This document shows positions 37,393 to 54,272 of a stretch of DNA of 64,000 nt, in pieces. The stretch's first letter is position 1, and each line of letters opens with the position of its first letter. The stretch is from Oscillospiraceae bacterium (GTDB lineage: Bacteria > Bacillota > Clostridia > Oscillospirales > Oscillospiraceae), in assembly GCA_022846095.1 (NCBI GenBank), contig AP025583.1, positions 3,059,279-3,123,278 of the forward strand, given 5' to 3'. Under the pieces are notes generated by a model, which saw nothing but the letters and a program-made list of their open reading frames with translations, made no database searches and was not told where the DNA came from. Both the position numbers and the translations under genes were made by a program.

Positions 37393-40300
37393 TTACTGCG
37401 CCATGGCCTCCACCAGGCGCCGGAGCACCACGGCCACCTCGGCCCGGGTGGCGGTGCCCTGGGGATCCAGCGCGCCGCCCTCCTTGCCGGTCATCAGGCC
37501 CGCGCCCACCGCGTAGCCCATGGCCTCCTGCGCCCAGGGGGACACGGCCCCGCCGTCGGTGAAGGCATTCAGGTTACCCTGCTCCGCCTGCACGCCCTGC
37601 TTGGCCATGTAGCGGTACAGGATGGTCGCCAGCTGCTCCCGGCTGATGGGGGCCTCCGGGTCGAACCCGGCGCCCGTCCCCGTCACGATGCCGCTCTCGC
37701 TGGCCCACGCCACCGCGTCGGTGTAGTACGCGCCCTGAGACACGTCGGCGAACTGCGCCGCCACCCCGGCCTGGGGCTTGCGCTCCAGGCGGTGCAGCAC
37801 CGTCACCAGCATGGCTCGGTTCATGGGCTGGTTGGGGGAGAAGCTCCCCTCCCCCGTGCCCTGGAACAGCTCGTGGGAGCTGACGAACGCGATGGCGTCC
37901 CCCGCCCACGCGGCCTGCGCCGCGTCGGCAAAGTCCACGCTCTTGTCCACCAGCTTCACCGTGGCTCCGGCCTCCAGGGGCACCACCAGCGCCCCGTCCA
38001 CCAGGACGGACTTGGTCACGATCTCCTCGGTGCCGTCCGCGTTTACGATGACGGCCACCATGCCGGGGGCGGCCTGCGCCACCGGCACCGCCACGGTCAC
38101 GGGCTTGCCGCTCTTCACTGTGACGACGGGGGCCTTTTCAGCGTCCTTCGTCACGGGCAGCGCACTGATGGGCAGCTCCACGGTGCCAGCCTCCGCCTTC
38201 GCGGCGGGTATGGTCACCTCGGCCTCCACCTTGCCCTCGGGACTGGTGACCGCCTTGGCCTCGAGGCCGTCCGGGGTCTTGACGCTCTCGGTCACGGTGC
38301 CGTCCGGCTTGGTCTCCACCACCTGCACCGTGCCGTCCTTGTGCTCGGTGGTCTCGGTCACTGTGCCGTCCTTGGCCGTCTCGGTCTTTGTCGTGGAGCC
38401 ATCCGGGTTGGTCTCGACGGTGGGGGGAAGCGTGGGAGTGCTGCCTCCGCCCCCACCGCCGCCGCCTTGATCGCCGCCGCTGGCGGCGGTCACCGTCACG
38501 GCCTTGGCGGCGGAGGCCTCGTAATCCTCCGTGCCCGCATAGCGCACATAGTAGGTGCCCGCCGTCAGGCCGGTCACCTCAGCGCCCGTACAGTCCAGCC
38601 AGCTGCCCTGGTCGGCGGAGTACTGCATCGAGGCGTCCACGCCGGTGATGCTCTCCTTCCCGCCCACGGGGGACGTGGGCGCGTTCCGGGTCCCCCTGGC
38701 GACGGACAGCGTGACCGTGCCGCTGAGCCGGTAGACCGGCTCTCTGCCCGGCTCCTGGTTGCCCACATTACACCGGTACAGCCAGCCGCTGTTGGTCACC
38801 TTGATAAGCGCCGGGGATATGGTGTAGATCCGCTCGGTAGACCCCTCCAGGGGGCTCCAGTTCGCGCCCCCGTCCGTGCTGGTCTGCCACTGGTAGGAGT
38901 AGCGCGCGCCCTCTTCGGCGGCGGTCAGCGCACAGCCCTCTCCCTGATATGGCAGAACAATGGCGATTGTGGTATCCTCACTCCCCACCTCAGGAAGCGC
39001 CGACTTCACCAGGGCCAAGGCGGTGTTAGCCGCCTTGGCCGCCTCCTGTCCCGCCGGGACAGGCAGGATATTTGGCGCGGCCTCCTCCGCCGAGCTGCCG
39101 CGGGTCCACACCCGCACGGCGGAACGGTTGCCCTGGAGCACCGCAGGAAACGCGTGGCTGTCCGCCCGGGCCGTGCCGTCCGCGTTCGGGGCCGCGCCCA
39201 GCATGACGTCGCTCTTCCCGCCGGTCACCCCTGAAAAATCACAGTCCTTGATGGCAAGTCCGGCGACGGTGCCGGGGGCGGAGCCGTCCGCGTCGCCCGC
39301 GCCGCCCCGCTGGGCAACGCTGACCGGGCCGTCTGCGCCGAAATCTCCCGCAAAGGTACAGCCCTTTATCTCGTAAACCGCGTCCGTTACCCCGCGCACA
39401 TTCAAATCCAGCGCCGCACCGCCGAACACGCTGTTATCCGCCGTCAGGCGCTTGGCGTTGGTGGCCGAGATACCCTTATCCGTGTAGTTCTGCACGGTGC
39501 AGCCCCGCACCGCCAAGTTCAACTCCACGGGGTCCGCACCGTCCGCGGCCCGGGATATAATCGCCGTGTCTAAGGCGTTTCGGCCGTCCAGGGTCAGGTT
39601 TTGGATGCTCAAATTGGTCACGGCCTCGGCCCCGCCCGCCGTTTCGGCGGTGATCTGGCCGTACAGCGTGTGTCCGCCGCCCTCCAGCGTAATATCCGCG
39701 CCCGCGGGGACTGAGATGTTCTCTGTAACGTTATCCAGCATCAGAATCGTAGCGCCCACCCCGGCGTCCTCTACCGCGTCGGAGACAGAGGCGTAGCATA
39801 TGTCCCCAATCCGGGCCTTAAATGGGATTAAGATGTCCTCTATATAGAGCTGGCCGGTTTTGTCCTCAGCGCTATCCGCAATTCTCCCTACTTGGCCAAG
39901 CCCTTCGACCAAGTAAAGACGATTCCCCGCCAGATCGACTATATCTATCCCATATATCATGTTGAGTTTCGTGCCGTCATCTCCGACTCTAAGCGAGCTA
40001 GTTTCGCGCTCAAAAGCAACCGGCGTATTATCTTCTACCCGCCCATAAATATCGGGATAGTATGTGCTTCCGTCGTAGGTACTTCCTTTTGCACCGCTAA
40101 TGGTAATCACACTGGCCATAGTCGCGGCACTTCCACCGCTGCCCGCATCCCCTCCAGCGACAAACTGGCCTGCATTCTCCCCTCCGGAAACAACGACGTT
40201 AATCTTCCCGGCTTTTGCTTCTGAGCCTACGCCGGAAGCTTCTCCTCCACCATAGATCAGTGCAGATACCATTCTATCAAATATATCCTTATCCATTGGA

Positions 40301-41379
40301 ATCCTGCAATTTTCTAATGCAAGCTGAACGTCTCCCACATTCGCGCTGCCCCCGCCGGAGGCATCGCCGCCTCCGTAGACATATGCATACAGGTTAGGGG
40401 AGTCCTTAATCATAATATCGATCGATCCGGCCACGTCCGCATTCCCGCCGCTAGCAGAACCCCCTCCGACCAGGCTCATTGTCTCTGTAAATACCGTCTC
40501 AATTTTTACCGAGGCGGCATTCGCCGTGCAGCAGGCTTTGGAGGCATAGCCACCGCCGTAAATATTACGTATATCCCCGTTTTCGATGCGTATATCAACC
40601 GCACCGCAGTTGGCCTCAACCGCAAGCCCATCCGCCGGCGTACCGGAAACCACCGCACTTCCGCCACCGTGCACGTTATGGATGGGGCCCGCGCTCCTAA
40701 TAGTCACATCTTTTGTGTTGGCCTGCGCCGAATAAGTGGCCCCTTGCGCGTATCCGCCACCATAGAGATTATGGCCCTTTTCCTGGTATCCGTCCATATT
40801 GATAGGCACCAGCGCCGGAATATCCAACGTTGCCGTTCCGACGACATCGGCCTGCGCATTCCCCTTGCTGCCAAGAGCATATCCGCCGCCATAGGCCGTT
40901 ACCAGGAGTGAACCCTCCGCAAAAACACGTGTATTACCGCTCACGTTGGCGCTGCGGCTGCCGTCCGAATAACCGCCCCCATAAACCGTAATGGTATGGG
41001 GGTAATCGTTTTCGACCTCAATATTGGTGTTGCCCTGCACATTGCCGTTAAACCCGCCGCCAAAAACTCTGCCCACGGAAACGCTTTTAATAACTATATG
41101 CGTATCCCCCACCACATCGGTGTTCTTCCCGCCGCCGTAGACGGTAAGGCTGCTTGTAAAGCCGGTTTCGTGGAGCTTCTCCTCCCCCGCCCCGTCGTAG
41201 ATATAGGTCTTTCCGTCCGCGTCCTTCTTGACGACGATGGACACGCCGTTGGCGTATACCGTATTGCCCTCCACCGTAATTCCGGCCGCGCCCTCCGCGG
41301 CGGCCGGAACCGTGCTCAGGGAAACCAGCATCACCGCCGCCAGCAGGGCCGCCGACAGTCTTCCCGCTGTCCGCTTCAT
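37393..41379 (-). CDS. SLH-domain beta-helix surface protein (1328 aa)
   Basis: A secreted protein. The signal peptide (about 1-28, cleaved after VPAAA) precedes at least ten short beta-helix repeats (60-460) built around [VI]YGGG[YDE]ASG...A[ND]VxG, which resemble Gly-rich autotransporter or adhesin coils. A parallel beta-helix region (about 540-720), an Ig-like segment (about 800-1000), and a low-complexity stretch of PDGTVTES/KDGTVTET repeats (1010-1070) follow. Three C-terminal SLH repeats (about 1150-1328; FADVSQGAYYTDAVAWASESGIV, ISREQLATILYRYM) complete it. The 5' part is clearly more AT-rich than its surroundings. No LytTR-like repeats were found upstream, unlike the other two SLH genes. 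The ATG follows GGGAGGAG. Confidence 0.87.
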   Translation of the reverse strand: MKRTAGRLSAALLAAVMLVSLSTVPAAAEGAAGITVEGNTVYANGVSIVVKKDADGKTYIYDGAGEEKLHETGFTSSLTVYGGGKNTDVVGDTHIVIKSVSVGRVFGGGFNGNVQGNTNIEVENDYPHTITVYGGGYSDGSRSANVSGNTRVFAEGSLLVTAYGGGYALGSKGNAQADVVGTATLDIPALVPINMDGYQEKGHNLYGGGYAQGATYSAQANTKDVTIRSAGPIHNVHGGGSAVVSGTPADGLAVEANCGAVDIRIENGDIRNIYGGGYASKACCTANAASVKIETVFTETMSLVGGGSASGGNADVAGSIDIMIKDSPNLYAYVYGGGDASGGGSANVGDVQLALENCRIPMDKDIFDRMVSALIYGGGEASGVGSEAKAGKINVVVSGGENAGQFVAGGDAGSGGSAATMASVITISGAKGSTYDGSTYYPDIYGRVEDNTPVAFERETSSLRVGDDGTKLNMIYGIDIVDLAGNRLYLVEGLGQVGRIADSAEDKTGQLYIEDILIPFKARIGDICYASVSDAVEDAGVGATILMLDNVTENISVPAGADITLEGGGHTLYGQITAETAGGAEAVTNLSIQNLTLDGRNALDTAIISRAADGADPVELNLAVRGCTVQNYTDKGISATNAKRLTADNSVFGGAALDLNVRGVTDAVYEIKGCTFAGDFGADGPVSVAQRGGAGDADGSAPGTVAGLAIKDCDFSGVTGGKSDVMLGAAPNADGTARADSHAFPAVLQGNRSAVRVWTRGSSAEEAAPNILPVPAGQEAAKAANTALALVKSALPEVGSEDTTIAIVLPYQGEGCALTAAEEGARYSYQWQTSTDGGANWSPLEGSTERIYTISPALIKVTNSGWLYRCNVGNQEPGREPVYRLSGTVTLSVARGTRNAPTSPVGGKESITGVDASMQYSADQGSWLDCTGAEVTGLTAGTYYVRYAGTEDYEASAAKAVTVTAASGGDQGGGGGGGGSTPTLPPTVETNPDGSTTKTETAKDGTVTETTEHKDGTVQVVETKPDGTVTESVKTPDGLEAKAVTSPEGKVEAEVTIPAAKAEAGTVELPISALPVTKDAEKAPVVTVKSGKPVTVAVPVAQAAPGMVAVIVNADGTEEIVTKSVLVDGALVVPLEAGATVKLVDKSVDFADAAQAAWAGDAIAFVSSHELFQGTGEGSFSPNQPMNRAMLVTVLHRLERKPQAGVAAQFADVSQGAYYTDAVAWASESGIVTGTGAGFDPEAPISREQLATILYRYMAKQGVQAEQGNLNAFTDGGAVSPWAQEAMGYAVGAGLMTGKEGGALDPQGTATRAEVAVVLRRLVEAMAQ

Positions 41380-41506
41380 CCTCTAACTCCTCCCGGTGTA
41401 TCCGCTTTTGGTAATATTTATCTATATTCGCAGGATACCAAAAATGTGATTTGTGACCATTCCCCATTTTAACCGTTCCTTCCACATAGTTCAAGCCTCA
41501 AAGCGC

Positions 41507-41549
41507 AAAAAAACACTTTTCCAGCGCAACCGCCGGAAAAGTGTTTTTT
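41507..41549 (-). terminator. Terminator after the DUF4914 gene
   Basis: The stem AAAAAACACTTTTCC / GGAAAAGTGTTTTTT with a loop GC-rich in part gives strong T runs on either strand, ten bases downstream of the DUF4914 stop. Confidence 0.85.
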
Positions 41550-41559
41550 ACGCCCCGGC

Positions 41560-43434
41560 CTATTCCAGGCCCAAGGGGAGGATATTGCAGTAGTCCCGGA
41601 TGGAGCCGCCCTTGCGGAAGCAGTCCAGGATCTCCCGGCCCACCGGGTGCAGGCCGTCCACGTCGTAGACCGCCAGCTCCCTGGCGAAGAAGTCGGTGAG
41701 GATTTTGGCCCCCTTGTCGTAACCCTTGGCGCCCATGGTCTCCTGGGTCTCGGGCCGGAGGAAGCCGGCGGGGATCTGCTGCCCGTCCACCTTCATCTCC
41801 TTGAGGGCGTAGCCCAGCAGGGGGCAGCGGGCGGGGGCCAGGCGGTCCATGCGCATGTTCACGCCGCCGCGCCGGGCCAGGTATTCCCGGGAAATCCACT
41901 CGGCGGCGAAGCCCACCTTGTAGATGCCGATGTGCTGGTTGGGGATGAGCACGTAGCGGGTGGCGGAGCAGTTCATAATCTGCTCCAGCAGCAGGTTGGC
42001 CTGCCGCACCCGCTCCCCGGTGGCGAAGGGCCAGTAGGAGCCCACGCCCTCGCTGGCCAGCTGGGACGAGCCGCTGATGCTGGGGTTGTTGAAGCCGCGG
42101 GGGGCCACCAGCCGCCACAGCCAGGCCAGGGCGGGCGGGATGATGTGCATCAGGCCCATGATGCCGTAGTTGGGGTGCTCGGCGCTGGAGGGGGGCATAC
42201 GCACGCCGAAGGAGCGCACGTCCACCTCCACGGGCCGCCAGACGATGTGGTTGATCATCCGGCGGGGGATGATGACCCGGGGGTTGGGGCAGGGCCTGCC
42301 GTCCGAGTCGGGGGTATGGTCCCACAGCAGGCAGGTGGCCCGGGGCACGCCCTGGATGTTGAAGAAGATCAGCGGCTCCTTGGTGTGGATGGAGATCCGC
42401 TCGTACAGCGGGTCGCTGCCGTACTCGGTGATGCCGTCCACCCGCACAAACCAGCCGTCCTCGCCGTCGGCCACCGCCAGCTTGCCGTTGGTGACCTGGA
42501 AGGAGGGGTGGCAGATGGCCATGTCGTCGGTCACGGGCTCCAGGGTACAGGTGTCGCTCATGCTTATGTAGGTCTGCTCGTCGTTCAGCGTGTTGGTGCC
42601 CAGCAGCACCCGGCCGTCCCCGCGGCGCTGCACGTCCTGCAGAAGCTCGCTCTTGCCGCCGCCGGAGGCCCCCTCGTGCATCATGACCATCTCGTTCTCG
42701 TAGGGGGTGATGACCCGGCAGGCCGAGGCGTGTGCGGTGATCCACCCCTCCTGCTCCCCGATGTCCAGCAGCACGCTGTAGATCCCCTTCTTGGCGGAGG
42801 GGCCGGGGTAGAGGTTGTAGGAGAAGATCTCGTGCAGCTCGGGATGGCGGGCGTGGACCACCACCTGCTTGCCGTCGAAGTGGGTGTGGCGGAAGGGCGG
42901 GGCCACGTAGATCACGGAGCGGGGGGTGAAGTGGTCCACCTCCCGGATGTTCACGAAGGCCTGGAGCTGGGACAGGGCGAAGGCGAAGAAGGCGGCGTTG
43001 CGGGGGCAGACCAGCACGCTCTCGTACCCGTACTGGTAGCCGCCCGCCTTGAAGGGGACGAGGATCAGCTCCTGCCGGGTGAGCCACTCGAAGGTCTCCC
43101 GCCGCAGGTCGTCGAACTGGTAGCCGTACACGTCCTCAAACCGGGGCTTGTCGGTGGGTTCGCCGTCGGCGATGCGCATGCAGTCCGGGTCCCGGCGGCG
43201 CATATAGTCCTCCACATAGTTCACCGCCGCGCCGTTTTTGCAGCGGACCACGTCCGCTTCCTTCACAGGCGCGCCGTTTACATCGTAGAGGACTTCAATT
43301 TTGTTGGTGTGCTCGTTGCCGAAGATCAGCTCGTAGAGGATCTCCTTGCTCTCGGGCACGATGACACTGGGGCTGTTGGAAACAATCGACGCCAGCTCAT
43401 CCGGGAAGGAAAAGCGCTCGAATAAAACGTTCAA
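41560..43434 (-). CDS. DUF4914 family P-loop protein (PEPCK/HprK-like)
   Basis: A 624-residue soluble protein matching DUF4914. It carries a nucleotide-binding loop, MHEGASGGGKSELLQD (about residues 255-270), similar to the kinase-1a motif of phosphoenolpyruvate carboxykinase and HPr kinase. Histidine-rich strands such as PPFRHTHFDGKQVVVHARHPE and DHTPDSDGRPCPNPRVIIPRR are also present. The reaction is not established, though a phosphotransfer role is reasonable. I prefer the TTG at 43434 because GAGGGA lies six bases upstream; the ATG at 43455 or 43464 has no ribosome-binding site. It stands alone downstream of rpoC, separated by that gene's terminator. Confidence 0.82.
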   Translation of the reverse strand: MNVLFERFSFPDELASIVSNSPSVIVPESKEILYELIFGNEHTNKIEVLYDVNGAPVKEADVVRCKNGAAVNYVEDYMRRRDPDCMRIADGEPTDKPRFEDVYGYQFDDLRRETFEWLTRQELILVPFKAGGYQYGYESVLVCPRNAAFFAFALSQLQAFVNIREVDHFTPRSVIYVAPPFRHTHFDGKQVVVHARHPELHEIFSYNLYPGPSAKKGIYSVLLDIGEQEGWITAHASACRVITPYENEMVMMHEGASGGGKSELLQDVQRRGDGRVLLGTNTLNDEQTYISMSDTCTLEPVTDDMAICHPSFQVTNGKLAVADGEDGWFVRVDGITEYGSDPLYERISIHTKEPLIFFNIQGVPRATCLLWDHTPDSDGRPCPNPRVIIPRRMINHIVWRPVEVDVRSFGVRMPPSSAEHPNYGIMGLMHIIPPALAWLWRLVAPRGFNNPSISGSSQLASEGVGSYWPFATGERVRQANLLLEQIMNCSATRYVLIPNQHIGIYKVGFAAEWISREYLARRGGVNMRMDRLAPARCPLLGYALKEMKVDGQQIPAGFLRPETQETMGAKGYDKGAKILTDFFARELAVYDVDGLHPVGREILDCFRKGGSIRDYCNILPLGLE

Positions 43435-43595
43435 TGGGGGTCCCTCGCTTTCCATGAATATCAATCGGCGTGTAATCTATACTTTAACAGCAAACCCGCC
43501 GGCTTGTCAACTGGTTTGCGGTAAACTAAGCGGTATTTTTGCAAGTTTCGGACGGTCCGCCTGCAATTCCGCCGCTGCCGCCACCCCCAGTATAC

Positions 43596-43629
43596 GAAAA
43601 AGGAAGGGCCCGGGGAACACCCCGGGCCC
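43596..43629 (-). terminator. rpoBC terminator
   Basis: On the minus strand GGGCCCGGGG / CCCCGGGCCC with a four-base loop is followed by TTCCTTTTT, 16 bp after the rpoC stop. Confidence 0.9.
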
Positions 43630-43644
43630 TTGCCCAAGCGCGGA

Positions 43645-47421
<3,777 letters not shown>

Positions 47422-47440
47422 ATTCTAATCGTCCTCCCTT

Positions 47441-51160
<3,720 letters not shown>

Positions 51161-51408
51161 CGTAGAAAAAACACCTCGTTTTCTAAACTTGCGACGGGGG
51201 AAAAGCGCTGCGGGCCGCGGCTTTCCCGTCCCTGCCTTGTCCGTTTCCGTCAGATCTCACAAATACCGTGCTGCCGCCGGATCGCGCACGCCCGGCCGCG
51301 TTGATAAGTTGTCCCTATCCCCTCTTGCACTTTTACCCGCTGCGTGGTAAACTCAGTCCAGGCTGGGGAGGTATCCAATCCCGGATCCCCAGGACATAGT
51401 AGCGTTTA
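51161..51408 (-). promoter_or_regulatory. Long, structured 5' leader of rpoBC
   Basis: About 240 nt of untranslated leader separates the promoter from the rpoB start. A hairpin CTGGGG...CCCCAG with an inner ATCC/GGAT pairing (51363-51392) starts roughly ten bases after the expected transcription start. GAGGTG sits about 12 nt before the ATG. No leader ORF or known riboswitch pattern is seen. Confidence 0.55.
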
Positions 51409-51437
51409 AGTATACCATGCGTTTCCATCGAAGTCAA
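51409..51437 (-). promoter_or_regulatory. rpoBC promoter
   Basis: On the minus strand TTGACT (51437-51432) lies 17 bp before TATACT (51414-51409), close to the vegetative sigma consensus. Confidence 0.85.
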
Positions 51438-51499
51438 CAAGAATTATGCGCTGAATCTGGAGAAATCCAGATTTTTTCTTTTATTTTGAGGTGGTAATC

Positions 51500-52861
51500 A
51501 TGACGCTTTCCTCCCACCGCCAGCCCCCCTTCTGGCTGGCCCTGCCCTGCGCCGCGGCGGGGGCGGTCCTCCTGGCCCTGGCCGCGCTGCGGGTGCTGAG
51601 CCTGGAGCAGGGCTCGGACGGGGCCCGGGTGCTGGTGCTCCTGCTGCTGCTGGTGCTGGCCGCCCTGTCCCTGTTCCTGCTCTCCCTGGATCACGCCTGC
51701 ACCCCGCGGCTACTGCTGTGCGCCCTGCTGCCCGTGGCCCTGGCCTTTTTGCTGCGGGCCCTGCCGCTGGACTATGTCTCCTACGACTACCGGGACTTTC
51801 TGGCCCACTGGGCGGCCTACTTCCGGGACAACGGGGGCTGGGCGGCGGTGAAGGACCCGGTGGGCAACTACAACGTGCCCTATCTTTACTTCCTGGCCGC
51901 CATCTCCTACCTGCCCGTGCCCGACCTGTACCTCATCAAGCTCTTCTCCATTTTTTTCGACGTGCTGCTGGCCTGGGGGGCCCTGCGCCTGGTGCGCAAG
52001 CTCTCCCGCCCGGGCAGCCCCGCCCCCTACGTGGCCTTCTGCCTGGCGCTGCTGATGCCCACCGCCGTGCTCAACGGCGCGCTCTGGGCCCAGTGCGACA
52101 GCCTGTACGGCGCGCTGGTGGTCCACGCCCTGGCCTGCGCCCTGGACAAAAAGCCGGGCTCCTCCGTGGTGCTGCTGGCGGTGGCCTTCTCCTTCAAGCT
52201 CCAGGCCGTCTTTCTCATCCCCCTGTGGTGCGCCCTGTGGTTCACCCGCCGGGTGAAGTTCTCCCACCTGTGCCTCTTCCCCGTGACCTATCTGGCCACC
52301 ATTCTGCCCGCTCTGCTGCTGGGCAAACCCCTCGGGGACATTTTGGGGGTCTATTTCGGCCAGGCGGAGCAGTACAGCGCCTACCTCAACCTCAACGCCC
52401 CCTCCGTCTACGCCTTCCTCCCCTACGGCATGGAGGTGGACACCGCACTGTGGGCCCGCCTGGGCATCCTGGCCGCCTTCGCCCTGGTGCTGGGGCTGCT
52501 GGCGGTGCTCTTCCTCTTCCGGGACAGGGTGGACGACCGGATCCTTATGACGGCCGCCATGATCCTGGCCGTGGGCGTGCCCTTTTTCCTGCCCCATATG
52601 CACGACCGCTACTTCTTCCTGGCCGACGCGCTCACCCTGGCCTGGGCCTGCGTCAACTGGCGGCGGTACCTCCAGGCCGCGGCGGTCCAGATAGCCTCCC
52701 TGGGGTCCTACTACGCGTACCTGATTCAGCGCTACGCCTACCCCCTGGCCTGGGGCTCCGCCCTGGTGCTGTGCGCGCTGCTCCTGTCCGCCGGGGTGCT
52801 GTGGCGGCAGCTGGCGGAGCTGCCCCGCGGAGGACAGGCCGGGGCAGGACGGCACCCGTAG
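51500..52861 (+). CDS. GT-C type polytopic membrane glycosyltransferase (mannosyltransferase-like)
   Basis: A 453-residue protein with about ten membrane helices and the layout of dolichyl/polyprenyl-phosphate-sugar-dependent GT-C enzymes. An early acidic loop (LPLDYVSYDYRDFLAHWAAYFRDNGGW), ALWAQCDSLYGALVVHALACAL and a conserved late loop HMHDRYFFLADAL are seen. It likely adds sugars to lipid or protein acceptors at the outer membrane face; specificity is unknown. ATG 51500 follows GAGGTGG. It is divergent from rpoB, with the promoter region shared in 340 bp. It ends in a repeat module and a terminator. Confidence 0.78.
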   Translation: MTLSSHRQPPFWLALPCAAAGAVLLALAALRVLSLEQGSDGARVLVLLLLLVLAALSLFLLSLDHACTPRLLLCALLPVALAFLLRALPLDYVSYDYRDFLAHWAAYFRDNGGWAAVKDPVGNYNVPYLYFLAAISYLPVPDLYLIKLFSIFFDVLLAWGALRLVRKLSRPGSPAPYVAFCLALLMPTAVLNGALWAQCDSLYGALVVHALACALDKKPGSSVVLLAVAFSFKLQAVFLIPLWCALWFTRRVKFSHLCLFPVTYLATILPALLLGKPLGDILGVYFGQAEQYSAYLNLNAPSVYAFLPYGMEVDTALWARLGILAAFALVLGLLAVLFLFRDRVDDRILMTAAMILAVGVPFFLPHMHDRYFFLADALTLAWACVNWRRYLQAAAVQIASLGSYYAYLIQRYAYPLAWGSALVLCALLLSAGVLWRQLAELPRGGQAGAGRHP

Positions 52862-52883
52862 GGGCCGATGCCCACATCGGCCC
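52858..52883 (+). repeat. Palindromic intergenic repeat module
   Basis: GTAGGGGCCGATGCC followed by ACATCGGCCC forms a hairpin. The inverted sequence at 63226-63250 differs only by one base. It overlaps the stop codon of the membrane glycosyltransferase gene. Confidence 0.7.
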
Positions 52884-52891
52884 GCCAAAAC

Positions 52892-52937
52892 CCCCGCCCT
52901 GGGAGACCTTAACGGTCTCCCAGGGCGGGGGTTTTTT
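52892..52937 (+). terminator. Intrinsic terminator
   Basis: A long perfect stem CGCCCTGGGAGACC / GGTCTCCCAGGGCG, loop of five, then GGGGTTTTTT. Confidence 0.93.
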
Positions 52938-53012
52938 GTTTCGGCGGAGCTGTTGAGCCGTCTAAACCTATATTTGCGTTTTATTACCAAGAAGGCGTAT
53001 TAAGCAAAATGC

Positions 53013-53480
53013 TTATAAGCATTCGATTATAACTGGCAAATGGTCAATTCCTTTAAATTCTTTTACTGTAATAGATTTAATGGTACTTTTCAGTTTCGGC
53101 TCGACATGCGTAATACACATCTGCCAGCTACCACCGATGCTTTTACAATCATCTTCAATTAATATGTCTGGCTTGATGATTTCAACAAGCTGCTCATACC
53201 GCTGCCCTTTGCTCCGGTAACACAGTCGCGAACCAACAAACCCATGTTTCTTTAGCAATGCCACAATTTCTTCCGCTTGTTTGCCTTTGCGTGAAGTGCA
53301 ATAAATGAGGTTGGCACCTTGCTGTTGCCACTCTTTTATGATTTCCACTGCGTTTCCGATCGGTTCGTAGGATTTATGATTATACAAAGATAAATATGAT
53401 TTTGGCTTTAAAATTGTCCCTTCAACAAAAATCATAATTTTCTTTGCACCCTCTATTTTGGATAATTCAACAAACGCCAA
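53013..53480 (-). CDS. HAD-like protein with degenerate nucleophile motif (AT-rich)
   Basis: A 155-residue protein with the order of HAD-superfamily motifs: IMIFVEGTIL where motif I normally reads DxDGT, LIYCTSRKGK (motif II, Ser/Thr) and DILIEDDCKSIGG (motif IV). The first catalytic Asp is replaced by Phe and the second by Glu, so classical phosphatase activity is unlikely. The base composition (about 40% GC) is far below the neighbours, suggesting transfer from another genome. The start is TTG 53480 with AGGAGGTGAG seven bases upstream; ATG 53435 is an alternative. Confidence 0.65.
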   Translation of the reverse strand: MAFVELSKIEGAKKIMIFVEGTILKPKSYLSLYNHKSYEPIGNAVEIIKEWQQQGANLIYCTSRKGKQAEEIVALLKKHGFVGSRLCYRSKGQRYEQLVEIIKPDILIEDDCKSIGGSWQMCITHVEPKLKSTIKSITVKEFKGIDHLPVIIECL

Positions 53481-53575
53481 CTACTCACCTCCTCAAGACA
53501 TATACTCCGTCGTTCGCCTTCTAAGCCTAAGGCGCATTTGTTCTGAATCTCATTTTAGAGTTTCAATACGATCGT

Positions 53576-54010
53576 CTACGCCTGCGTCAGCCGCTCCACC
53601 TCGTCCGCCACCAGCTCCATGGCCCGCTCCAGGTATTTGGACACGGGGCAGGGCTCCACCGGCAGGCGGATGCCGCACCGGTCCATGGGGATGAGGATTT
53701 TAAGCGCCCCGCTCTCCCCCACCGCCCGGGCCATGGCGGGGGTGAGCTCCCCCAGCAGGCCGCCCGAGGCCAGGATGGGCAGCACCCCCATGATGATGTG
53801 GGCCCTGGCGCAGTTGACCACGACGGCGTTCTCCCCGGTGGCCCCGTCGTCCGCCCCGGCCCGGAGCATCCGCCCGGTGGCCTCCGCGTTGGTGCCCAGG
53901 GCCCGGACGTGGAGCTTGGGGAAGCTCTTTTTCAGCTTCTCCACCAGGCTCTTGCCGATGCCGCCCCCCTGCCCGTCCACCACGGCGATCAGGATTTCCG
54001 TTTCTCTCAT
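53576..54010 (-). CDS. DUF3842 family protein
   Basis: A 144-residue soluble protein with Rossmann-like opening ILIAVVDGQGGGIGKSLVEKL and NCARAHIIMGVLPILASGGLLGELTPAMARAVGES, then RCGIRLPVEPCPVSKYLERAMELV. It matches the DUF3842 family common in Clostridia, whose function is unknown. The glycine-rich loop suggests nucleotide binding. The start follows GGGAGTGG. Confidence 0.85.
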   Translation of the reverse strand: MRETEILIAVVDGQGGGIGKSLVEKLKKSFPKLHVRALGTNAEATGRMLRAGADDGATGENAVVVNCARAHIIMGVLPILASGGLLGELTPAMARAVGESGALKILIPMDRCGIRLPVEPCPVSKYLERAMELVADEVERLTQA

Positions 54011-54081
54011 AGCAAACCACTCCCGTAAACGCGCGCCGCGCCCCGCGGCCGCGCCTCTTTTTGACGACGAAATCTACCTCT

Positions 54082-54110
54082 AGATTACCCTATCCGCCGG
54101 AAAATTGCAA
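54082..54110 (-). promoter_or_regulatory. Promoter of the DUF3842 gene
   Basis: On the minus strand TTGCAA (54110-54105) lies 17 bp before TAATCT (54087-54082), about 70 bp upstream of the start codon. Confidence 0.55.
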
Positions 54111-54190
54111 TCATTTCCCCCGTTCACCCCAGGAAAGAGCCCGTCCCGCCCCGATGTCAGAGAATCCCGGATTTTCCTCCCCGGATCGCG

Positions 54191-54219
54191 TTGACAAGGC
54201 GGAAACAATGTGTTACAAT
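54191..54219 (+). promoter_or_regulatory. Strong promoter of the 96-aa gene
   Basis: TTGACA (54191-54196), 17 bp spacer, TACAAT (54214-54219), followed 53 bp later by the start codon of the 96-residue gene. Confidence 0.8.
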
Positions 54220-54272
54220 TTGGTTACAGTTTTTAAGATTCTATTGAGAAGACGCATTTGAGGAGGCCGTTT

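Noticed and set aside
41380..41500. LytTR-like repeats upstream of the third SLH gene
   Set aside because: Searched by eye for CCGTC..TGTCC with 21-bp spacing; none found, so this gene is not placed in the proposed regulon.
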